Source: Zygnema cylindricum
Lineage: Eukaryota > Streptophyta > Zygnematophyceae > Zygnematales > Zygnemataceae
Assembly (NCBI GenBank): GCA_037447655.1
Contig: JBBHKE010000129.1
Location: forward strand, 1-32,789
Length of the DNA: 32,789 nt
Direction: 5' to 3'
Shown: positions 1 through 18,350 of the stretch, piece by piece
Position numbering within the stretch: the stretch's first letter is position 1
Layout of the letters: every line of letters starts with the position of its first letter
Notes under the pieces: generated by a model
The model's input: only the letters and a program-made list of their open reading frames with translations
Database searches by the model: none
What the model was told of the DNA's origin: nothing
Translations under genes and position numbers: made by a program

Positions 1-1009
1 TAGGGTTGTGTGGTCAATTTGTATAATATCATCTTTAGTAAATTTGCTTGGTTTTGGTAGTTATTACAGTTAGATTTTGGTGTCTTCACATGTTTTCTTT
101 CCCTTAATTTCCTTTGGCTATTTTTTGGCATTAAACGATTTTCCCCCTTTTTTAAAATCCTTTGTACCTTGATAGTTTTTTCCATCGCAATATTTGAAGT
201 AAAAGACACATGAGAAAATGAGTGGAGTTGACACTGGAGATACAACTATGAAAACCGACGCTTGGATCATGATAGATTGGGTGGTAGTAGTTGATTCCGG
301 ATTAGGAGGAATGTCCACGTCACTAGCGGTTCACATTGATCGAACATGAGGAGGTCAAGTGGTCAACCGACGTCATCATGCATGGTAAAATCGATGTAAC
401 CTGTTTAAACACATGTTTAGATGTCGACTATGTGAACCCCCAGGCTATATCGACTACACTATGGGAATGTGTGCGTCAACGTTAGGTTATGTTAGCTGCG
501 TAGGGCTACGTTCCCTTACACGAATAAGTTATCTACACTAATAACGACTCACAGTCTGGAAATTGCTGCTGTGGTGTTGTGTATCGCTAAATTTCTAATC
601 GCAAGAAGTTAAGGACTCAAGTGGTTGATATTATCGGTGATCGAGAAGGATGTCGATACAACGAGCCGTCACGAACAAATCGTTAGTGTCAATATATTTG
701 TCTGTACAATATGCATAGTATATAGTATATAGCCCTAAAGTATGCCATGTCACGCAACACAATCGGTCGCGTACTTCGTAGAACGAAAGTAAGGAACTCC
801 AATCAGGTCTGCGACACTTACGTACAATATATTCGTACTTTGTAATACGAAAGTACGACACTTCGATCCACCTATCATATATGTATGCTCCTGGTTTCCT
901 TTTCCTCCAAACGAAAAAAAAAAATGACCTCTATTTATACAACATACATTGCTACAAAATGATATATTCTCGTATAGGTTGGTTATATTGCGTTCGGAAA
1001 ATGTTTTAG
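1..1009. other. AT-rich region, no supported gene
   Basis: No ORF here looks like a conserved protein. It contains a repeat similar to one at 31955-32120 (listed separately) and two small hairpins built from CGTACTT/AAGTACG-like arms near 770-800 and 833-858. A stretch at 566-580 resembles one hAT-like terminus (GTGTTGTGTATCG) but no partner end was found. Confidence 0.5.
195..480 (+). repeat. Dispersed repeat, left copy
   Basis: Two stretches match 31955-32120 by eye: around 218-250 (GAGTGGAGTTGACACTGG here, GAGTGGCGTCGACACTGA there) and around 395-475 (ACCTGTTTAAACACATG... and CTATGGGAATGTGTG here; ACCTGTTTCCACATG... and ATATGGGAATTTGTA there). Spacing and order agree. Conceptual translation of the second stretch keeps a T-L/I-W-E motif in both copies, so this may be a decayed coding repeat such as a transposon-associated DNA-binding protein. 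The family was not identified. Confidence 0.45.
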
Positions 1010-1312
1010 CGATTTTTCAGTGAAAAATATTTGAGAGACATAAAACTTTTGCCAAATTCAAATCTTTTGTTCCCATTTGCTAAGGGTGACGTTCCATCAG
1101 ACGTTTATGTAATCGAACGACCAACTCTACAGACCGGGTTGATTGAGTCGATGTTCCATCACGAAGAGTCTGTAATCCACGTGTTCCAAATTGATTGGCA
1201 CCACGTAAGCTACGATCGGATATTGAATATCCTTAAGATTTTTAGCACCGACAAATCTTACTTCAAATCTTCACTTGCCTACCATGTACATGCGTACAAA
1301 GTCACCATATGA
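1010..1312 (+). CDS. Unrecognised ORF or exon fragment, about 100 codons
   Basis: An open frame runs from after a TAG at 1007-1009 to a TGA at 1310-1312. There is no good ATG start; a possible splice acceptor (TTTTTCAG, ending at 1020) lies at its left end, so it could be a terminal exon. Its composition is not low complexity, unlike most open frames nearby, and includes a D-V-Y-V-I-E stretch followed by H-V-F-Q-I-D-W. I do not recognise the family. A very weak resemblance to RNase-H-like folds is untested. It could equally be a transposon remnant or chance. Confidence 0.2.
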   Translation, partial: RFFSEKYLRDIKLLPNSNLLFPFAKGDVPSDVYVIERPTLQTGLIESMFHHEESVIHVFQIDWHHVSYDRILNILKIFSTDKSYFKSSLAYHVHAYKVTI

Positions 1313-2884
1313 CAGAAGGTTGTTAAGCTTTTTGCAGACATCGTTCTTCTACGCCAACTCATTTTTAAGGGTTCTTGTTTTTAAACATAACGAAAGTCTT
1401 GACAAAAATAGTGTTACAAACAAAAGGTACCGAAAATAGAGTGACAAAGGAGAGTTACGAAATTGCATTCTTATTTTCGGTTGTATTTTCGAAAGCACGT
1501 GTCATGTGAAAATTTTGTCAATTTTCGTCGGTTGTTCATCGTGACACGTAGCCTAATCATCCAGCGTGTCGCGATTAATTTTTTTTTGTATCTTCCAGCC
1601 CACCTCCTTGAGGTATGTTGACACCCCCTTGAGTACGTTGACAGTTAAAAGAAAAATGAAGCGAACGCCTCGGGGATGAACATCAAACGGTCAGTAGTAC
1701 CTCCCAAACCTTCGGAGAGTATTGGCAAGATTTTCTGTAATGTTGTTTTTCGTATAAAAACAAAATAAGCGGTACGATTTGGTACGGATAGTTGCGGATT
1801 TCTGTAAACTATCCCACTTTTCATTTGATGGGATGTCACCCTAAGATGGTTTACCATCGCAACTAATAGAGTTTAACTTCACCATTTATCGCTATTAGTG
1901 TTAAGGTTCTATATCCAGTCTAAAACATCTTTTCGCCTCACACAGTCGTCAAATTCTTGATCTGACAATTACATTTTGCTGGTTTCTATCCACTTCTTTT
2001 GTTTGGCCGTTTTGCTCATCATTGAAGTGTCAGTCTTCTATTTTTTGTTGTTTGACCTACTGTGCCAGATATGCAAAGTACTCAAATCATATGCAATTCC
2101 GCGCGATTGAAAACTCTAAAAATATTTGAGCAAATAACAAAAGCACGACATCATTGAGTACGAGATTGGAGTACTTTATCGTTGAAAAAAAAATAGACCT
2201 CCCATAACATCGAAAATAAAAAATTTACTTACGCACCACTCTAAATACTGAATGGTGATTGGGACCATTTATAATTTTTGCTGACATGTAAATTTCATTT
2301 CTTACACAAACCTAAAAAGTTACACACTTAATAAAGAAACAACATGTCATTTGAATGAAAAAAAAAACAAACAAACGATTGTTTTGGACAGGACACGCAA
2401 AAAGCTTCCAGGAATTGATTCTCGGAGCGGATACCTCCCATGTGTCAACAGTGAAAAAAACAAATTTTTGAGCTTAAATTTGAATAAGGAAAAAATATCC
2501 ACAAAATTTGAATTCCTGAGGAAAAAGCAAAAAAAAAAATAAAAATGCTTGACAAACTAAGAATAAAAAAAACAAAAAAATGGGGAAAGGCAATTCTAAA
2601 ATGCTATACAAATTAAGGGAAACCAAAAAACTAAGCAATTAAATTCAAGCTGATGTCAGCTATTTTTGACGACTCTCTAAAGCTGACAAAAAAATTCCTT
2701 TCGAAGAAAAAAACGGATGCCAAAAAAAAAAAAAAAGACAAAGAAAAGAAAAAGAAAAGGAAAAGAAAAGAAATGAAAAGTAGAAAAAAAAAAAAAACCA
2801 AAATAAACTTTCAAATTCTAACATCGGAAACCAGTCACACTAGAAACAATACCCAGTCATGTGCAGCAAAAAGACTCCCAAAAA
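1313..2884. other. Gene-poor AT-rich stretch
   Basis: Many A-runs and small open frames without recognisable domains. A 70-codon minus-strand frame at 1645-1857 is not low complexity but matches nothing I know. The segment 2690-2810 is rich in AAAAAG/AAAGG and gives only lysine-rich artefact frames. This is the 3' flank of the minus-strand MTA gene. Confidence 0.5.
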
Positions 2885-3135
2885 GGGGGGGGGGGGGGAG
2901 AGGGAGAGGGAAAGAGAGTGCGTGCATACGTGAGAAAGAGACATTGGAGAGGGGGGGAGGGAGGGGGAGGCACAGGGTGAGAAGAGGGAAAGGGAGAGAA
3001 TGAGAGAGACAGCGAGAGAGGAGAAGGGAGATAGGGAGAGAGAGAGACAGCGAGAGAGGAGAGGGAGAGAGGGAGAGAGAAAGAGACAGAGACAGAGAAG
3101 AGAGAGAGTGAGAGAGAGAGGGAGAGAGAGACCAG
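2885..3135 (+). repeat. G-run and GA-rich low-complexity tract (MTA 3' flank/UTR)
   Basis: A run of G (2885-2898) is followed by about 235 bp of GA/GGGA repeats. On the MTA sense (minus) strand this is CU-rich and lies just beyond the MTA stop at 3171-3173, so it is probably 3' UTR. The coding tail just before the stop (3180-3300) is CT-rich on the plus strand, so the two tracts are roughly complementary inverted repeats. Confidence 0.8.
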
Positions 3136-3170
3136 CAAGGGCCATAAAAAAAAATCGCAATATTCACAAT

Positions 3171-13645
<10,475 letters not shown>

Positions 13646-14260
13646 AGAGACAGATTTGTACGGATGGAAATCCGTACGGAAACGTGTTCAGGGCTGACAA
13701 GGGGCCCGAGGGAAGAAGAAGGGAGACATGACGAGCGTGAGAGGGCGGTAGAGCAAAAGATAAAAAGAGAGGAGGGAGGAGCAGGAGAAGAAAAAGGAGG
13801 AGAGGGAAAGGAGGGTGAAAAGGAAAAGAGGGAGAGGAGGAATGAAGAAAGAAGGATTTTGCATGAGACAGAGAAGAGAAGGATGAAAAGAGAAACGGAA
13901 GAGGGAGAGAAATAGGGAGCGGGAGAGGATAAGGGAGGGAGAGAGGGAGAGAGGGAGAGAGGGAGAGAGGGAGGGAGAGAGGGAGAGAGGGAGGGAGGGA
14001 GAGAGGGAGAGAGGGAGAGGGAGGGAAAGAGGGAGAGAGAGAGGGACGAGAAGGGAGACAGGAAGTATGGAAAGATGCAGAGAGATGTGTGTTCGGAAAC
14101 ATCGGTCCGACATGCAAATGATTACGAAAACGACAAAACGTCGATGCGAAGCTTATTGTGCACGTGGACCGGGGGAGCACGATTCCATGCTGGAGCGTAC
14201 AGTTCCGTTAAAATCGCCATCACTGGAAAGTACAATGGTAAATAGTTACCTACCTGTAAT
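13646..14260 (-). promoter_or_regulatory. MTA upstream region / probable 5' UTR
   Basis: About 615 bp between the MTA ATG and the left TSD of the transposon nest. No clear TATA box was found. 13720-14060 is GA-rich on the plus strand, that is a long CT tract on the MTA sense strand resembling plant pyrimidine-rich leaders. A perfect 8-bp inverted repeat GTACGGAT-ggaa-ATCCGTAC at 13658-13677 lies 13-32 nt before the ATG and could form a leader hairpin. Confidence 0.4.
13915..14055 (+). repeat. GGGAGA/GAGG microsatellite
   Basis: About 140 bp of GGGAGAGAGGGAGA units in the MTA upstream region. Confidence 0.9.
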
Positions 14261-14264
14261 ACTA

Positions 14265-14769
14265 CACCGTGAATCGCTAATTAGCATTCATGACTCTAAT
14301 TGAGGTACCGTGTTTTTTTCGGCATTAATGATTCTAAATGTTTCTAAACGTTATTTGAGGTACCCCATTAAATAGGGTTCATAACTCTATTATGGTGCAA
14401 TTTTAAATAGGGTGATGTACGGACTGTCATAGCCGTACTATTTTGTACTTTAACAAGTAGAAAAGTACAGACAAAATATTCACGATGTCCCGTAGTCGCG
14501 CTAACATGTAATTGCGTAAATATTTTCCGGCATACGCGGATGTCAAAAAAACGCGACGGCGTACGATTTGAACAATTTCGTACATGCATATATTTTAGTG
14601 TGGAAATATTATGCGCCGAAAAATTTTACAAAGCAGTTTACAAATTAGAGTTAATGATAAATTAGAATAAAAGTTATTTTGGAAAAAAGTGAATTTCCCA
14701 ATTAGCGTAAATAACGCTAATTGTTTTATTACGCTATCTATTTCATTACGCAAATAGCGATTCACGGTG
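14265..14769. mobile_element. TA-flanked MITE 1 (505 bp), inserted in the left hAT target duplication
   Basis: Terminal inverted repeats CACCGTGAATCGCTA (15 bp perfect) with TA on both sides (14263-14264 and 14770-14771). Removing it joins AC-TA-CTGG, which restores the left 8-bp duplication of the hAT-like element. Rich in CGCTAAT/ATTAGCG and similar motifs; no convincing ORF. Confidence 0.8.
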
Positions 14770-14777
14770 TACTGGTA

Positions 14778-14974
14778 CACCGCCAATCGCTATTAGAGTA
14801 TATAACGCCAATTCAGTGCCCATTTTTCAAAAAAAAAAACCTGAAATACAATTAATAACGCTATTTAAGTACGTGGACCATAATCTGCCACGTCTCAGGT
14901 ACTAAATTAGAATCAATAACGCTAATTGTTTTTTGACGCTATTTAATCCTTGACTCTAATAGCGATTGGCGGTG
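14778..14974. mobile_element. TA-flanked MITE 2 (197 bp), at the hAT left terminus
   Basis: Perfect terminal inverted repeats of at least 20 bp, CACCGCCAATCGCTATTAGA, with TA at 14776-14777 and 14975-14976. The right-hand TA is also the first two bases of the hAT-like terminus TAGTGTTGGG, so the MITE used the TA at that junction. Four bases (CTGG) separate it from MITE 1. Confidence 0.85.
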
Positions 14975-15144
14975 TAGTGTTGGGTATCGGCCAAATTCAT
15001 ATCGCGATAATTTCGCTATTCGATATATTGAATATCGATTGAGCAGACTCTTCGATATATCGTACCGGGACCAACATAAACCATCGCGATATATATCGCA
15101 AAAAATGGGTGTCCAAACAAGTCAAGTACTGAAAAACGTACGGA

Positions 15145-15150
15145 CCCCCC

Positions 15151-15183
<33 letters not shown>

Positions 15184-15201
15184 CTGAGCGCACGCCACCA
15201 A

Positions 15202-15234
<33 letters not shown>
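15145..15234. repeat. C30...G33 homopolymer hairpin
   Basis: C6-T-C30 (to 15181), a 20-nt spacer, then G33 (15202-15234). The two tracts can pair as a 30-bp G:C hairpin, or form i-motif/G-quadruplex. It lies in the left arm of the hAT-like element. Homopolymer lengths may be inexact. Confidence 0.9.
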
Positions 15235-15236
<2 letters not shown>

Positions 15237-15555
15237 GAAAAAACAAATCGGAAAAAAAAAAAACAAAAAAAAATATCACATAAATATCCGGATCAAAGGT
15301 CGCAAACAGTCAACCGAAACCGTGACCGACCGTTAACCGCCTGCCCGCTCTGGATCCGGAACGGATTCGGTTGCCAAATTTTGAAGGCTGGGCGGTTGCA
15401 GTCGCTTGATTCACCAAAAAATAAAAATAAACGGTCGGTTACGATCGGTCAACCAAAAAACCAAAAAAATGAAAATTTTGTACTATCTATACAATCCAAC
15501 ATTGTTGTACTTTGTACTCTTTGGTATCGTGGAAGTACTTCACATAATGATTAAC

Positions 15556-15958
15556 ATCGCAAATCTGACATGGTAGTAACACTATTCATTTCGCAATCTT
15601 AGGGAACGCGACAAAGCGTCACAAATTTGACACGGTACACCGCAAATAGTTATTAGACTAGAAATTATTAGAGTAAAGAAAAAAACATCTTCATTCATTC
15701 AAATTTAGTGCAAGGAGCAATGCAGATTAAAGTCCATGTCCATAAATAGTGTAATTTGTTCTATTTAAGGTATAAATGTCAAAATTTTGGGGTGCCGGTA
15801 TAGAGTACATAAGGCCAATAACAATTCACGGTATAGTACATTATTCATTTCGCAAATCTTAGGGAACGCAACAAAGCGTCGCAAATCTGACACGTTAGTA
15901 AACACTATTCATTTCGCAAATCTAAGGGAACATGACAAATCTTAATTATTGGCTTATT
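15556..15958. repeat. Tandem array, about 64-bp unit, interrupted by MITE 4
   Basis: The unit CACTATTCATTTCGCAAATC-TTAGGGAACG-CGACAAAGCGTC-GCAAATCTGACACGG is seen at 15580, 15839 and 15903, with a partial unit at 15556-15579. The second unit's junction is split by a MITE at 15638-15833. The array is part of the hAT-like element's left portion. Confidence 0.8.
15638..15833. mobile_element. TA-flanked MITE 4 (196 bp) inside the tandem array
   Basis: Left TA-CACCGCAAATAGTTATTAG, right reverse-complement TA-TACCGTGAATTGTTATTG. Neighbouring array units give the empty site ACACG(G/T)TAGTAA, confirming insertion at TA with TA duplicated (15636-15637 and 15834-15835). Confidence 0.75.
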
Positions 15959-16176
15959 CATACTGTTGAAATCACTAGATTTAGGGGAGATATTTTCTAG
16001 GTCTTAATTGATTAGAATAGCTAAAAGAAAAAGCGTAGGCAGCCTGCCTCCATCTTCTCTCTCTAGCCCCCATACTCGTTGTAGTCACTGAAGCAGAGAG
16101 AGGGCGGTGGAGCCATGGCTGCCTCAGCTCTTTAGGCAGGACTAAAGAGTGACCTAAGTCACTCTAAACAAAAAGG

Positions 16177-16262
16177 TTGAGTCCGACAGGACTCGAACGT
16201 TCGAACAGCAGAGCGAGGCGTAGCCGTCAGCTCTTACCGGTCTGTCGTAGTAGTCCGTTAGG
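16177..16262 (-). other. tRNA-like segment (A/B-box-like) antisense within LTR A
   Basis: The minus strand reads GACCGGTAAGAGCTGACGGC (A-box/D-arm-like) and, about 30 nt on, GTTCGAGTCC, matching a pol III B box. Acceptor-stem pairing is not convincing, so this is a tRNA-derived relic rather than a gene. The 3' LTR copy is at 22692-22775 and a related segment is in the LTRs of element B. Confidence 0.4.
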
Positions 16263-16591
16263 ATACATAGGGTTTGATAGCTATTTAAACATTAGCTAAA
16301 TCATTAATTTGATTAACGGCATAACAAATTAAGGGCATACAAACTAGTTGAGTCTTTTAGTACGCACGAAACAAATGTACCGGACATTTCGTTATTTTGA
16401 ACAGCTAACATTAAAAGCCGGTTTGGATCCGACGGCCCTCATCATCGGCAAGACCCTAGAATGACCGCATTGGCGGTCATCGGACGTGACATGACCCGTC
16501 GACACGTGTCAAGACATCATTGGGAAGCGTGAAACCAGGGGAGCGCGATGACAAGTGTGAAGGAGACAGATGTCCACTCCATGGCCTTGTC

Positions 16592-16700
16592 GTACACAAG
16601 CCGTACAGAAAGTACATCAGCCTTAGTACCTTTCTGTACTGTACAGTTTTCTGATTGGTTCGTACATCAATAGACAAGGGTTGTGAGAGGGGTTTAGTAC
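16592..16700 (+). promoter_or_regulatory. GTAC-rich block in the U3 of LTR A
   Basis: Seven GTAC tetramers lie between 16592 and 16664 and an eighth near 16697, just upstream of the TATA box at 16740. GTAC is the core bound by plant/algal SBP-box factors, including copper-response regulators. Binding is inferred from the motif only. Confidence 0.4.
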
Positions 16701-16739
16701 TTAGAGGATTGAGGAGGTGCCTCTCTCCCAACAAGCTTG

Positions 16740-16747
16740 TATAAATA
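16740..16747 (+). promoter_or_regulatory. TATA box of LTR A
   Basis: TATAAATA, about 220 bp before the LTR end, conserved in the 3' LTR (30978-30985); probable start of the R region shortly downstream. Confidence 0.55.
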
Positions 16748-16943
16748 TTCGCATCTTTGCCACTTGATAATTAATCGCTTGGTTTGGAGTTTTCAATGAT
16801 TCTTTTTGTTGTGGAATCACGGAAGTCCAGAGTGCATAAGGGTGTAGTCTAATTGTCTACTTGCTTGCTCGGGTAGTAGCTGTTTTAGTTGATAGTGGGT
16901 AAGTGATAAACTACTTAGAGGCTTCCTAAATTTTGTAGTCCAA

Positions 16944-17610
16944 ATGGAGGACACAGAATTACAGGTTATGGGCCCACCCTCTAGGGTGCCCTTATTCAAC
17001 GGATCTTGGTTCATTTACTGGGAAGCCATGATGACAAGGGCATTGTGTAAGAAACGATACTGGGGTATTGTTAGTGGACAAGTGAAACGTCCATCTCAGG
17101 GAACTCCACTAGGGTTTGGAGGAGTGAGGTTTTCTGTAGAAGCATCTGCTCCAACGGAGGAGATAGATGATAGGGACAACATTGTGTCTAAAAAGGGGAA
17201 AAGAAACGAGATACCTCTCACCCTCTATCGCCACGACACCCGGAGCGGTGGCCGTAAAGACTCAGTAAAATGATTTTCAAATGTGGGAATACACCAACAT
17301 GACAATCAGGCATTTCATTTTGAGGCACCTCACTCAAGCTTTGGCAACCTCTCATCTTCACATCTTCAAGGCGGAGGAGTTGTGGATGACATTAGTGGAG
17401 ATTTTTAGAGCGATTACCATTCAGGAGCTCCAACTGGTTGAGCAAAGGTTGACGACTTATACTTACAAAGAAGGAAAGATGTTAGACTACTTTAATGATC
17501 TCTCTTGTTATTACATGGAGATGGAAAGTGTTGGATGGACAGCACAATGAAGATGAAAGTTAACAACCTCATCATGAAGTTGCCTGAGAAGTATGAAAAC
17601 ATAGTGTACT
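16944..17610 (+). pseudogene. gag: Element A gag, N-terminal part (broken)
   Basis: Opens at ATG 16944, still inside the LTR (MEDTELQ), crosses the PBS as VMGPPSRVPLFNGSW, and continues with copia-type gag sequence YWEAMMTRALCKKRYWGIV. TGA at 17271-17273 and a frame change follow. The next frame (17281-17550) carries the retrotransposon-gag helix block ILRHLTQALATSHLHIFKAE and EELWMTLVEIFRA, with EQRLTTYTYKEGKMLDYF. The second in-frame ATG (16968) lies in the PBS itself. Encodes the virus-like-particle structural protein; non-functional here. Confidence 0.8.
16964..16978 (+). promoter_or_regulatory. Primer binding site: half-tRNA(iMet) type
   Basis: GGTTATGGGCCCACC directly follows the LTR. 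It is the exact complement of the anticodon stem-loop of plant initiator tRNA-Met (GGTGGGCCCATAACC), not of its 3' end. Drosophila copia is known to prime from such a cleaved 5' half-tRNA. Element B has the same site at 29789-29803. Confidence 0.85.
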
Positions 17611-17612
17611 GA

Positions 17613-18350
17613 GTGCAAGAAATGGATGATAGTTCTTGGAAGTGGAACAGTGTGGTTCAAATGATACTCGTGCAGGAGAACACCATCGAGATCCGCAGAG
17701 GAGGAAAGAGCGTTCAAGCTCTAGCTGCCAGAACAGACCGGTGGAGGAAGGATCCGAAGAAGCCGTACAACAACTTCAAAGGGGATCAATCTGGAGAACC
17801 TCTGCCTCCAAAGGGTCTTTGTCATTTCTGCAAAAAGTCGGGACACTTCATAGCTGATCACATCAAGCTGTCAGAGCGCAGGGTCCAAGAAAACCGTGGA
17901 GGGGGTTCTTCCGGAGGGAAGAAGAAGGTACTTGTGGTCACACGAGTGAAAGGAGAGACCGAGGGGGACGAGTCTTTTGAGGAGGAGGATGGGGAGCTTC
18001 TTGTTGACGAGAATTTGGAGGAGAAGGAGATTCCTCGGAAACAGAAGTGTGCTCTTAGAGCCATTGAGGAAGCTCTAGAGGAAGGATGGAACATCGAATC
18101 ACGTGCATCCATGCATATGTGCCGTGACAGTCACCTCTTCACTAAACTAAGAAAGATCCCTACTGTAGAAATACAGTATGGGGATAAGAGGGTAGTCACC
18201 ACAGATCTAGTGGGCTTGGTAGATTTGAAAGTTTTATTGGAGGGTAAGACTTCTATACTCACCTTCTCAGATGTGCTCTACATTCAACTGAGAAAAAATC
18301 TTGTGTCTACTTCTGTAATAGATAACAAGGATTTTGATACCTTTTTTTAG
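17613..18350 (+). pseudogene. gag-pr: Element A gag C-terminus and protease (broken)
   Basis: Continuous frame with the gag block QEMDDSSWKWNSVVQMIL, zinc knuckle CHFCKKSGHFIADH (the final Cys of CX2CX4HX4C is His), an acidic linker, then the aspartic protease start as NIESRASMHMC. Element B keeps IIDSGASMNMC, so the catalytic D-S-G has become E-S-R here. Downstream VDLKVLLEGKTSILTFSDVL is typical copia protease. The frame ends at TAG 18348-18350. Confidence 0.85.

Larger units (their letters stand above)
15964..16963 (+). repeat. 5' LTR of element A (1000 bp)
   Basis: Begins TGTTGAAATCACTAG and ends GAATTACA. The start recurs at 22478 and the end at 31201, which fixes both borders. It contains a GTAC-rich block, a TATAAATA box at 16740-16747 (kept in the 3' LTR at 30978-30985) and a tRNA-like segment on the opposite strand. 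The last 20 bases hold an ATG that opens the gag frame. Confidence 0.92.

Noticed and set aside
15016-15279. Frames with Pro and Gly runs
   Set aside because: Translate the C30/G33 tracts of the hAT-like arm.
15556-15958. CRISPR-like array
   Set aside because: Units are adjacent tandem repeats without unique spacers, in a eukaryotic transposon; the single 'spacer' is a MITE.
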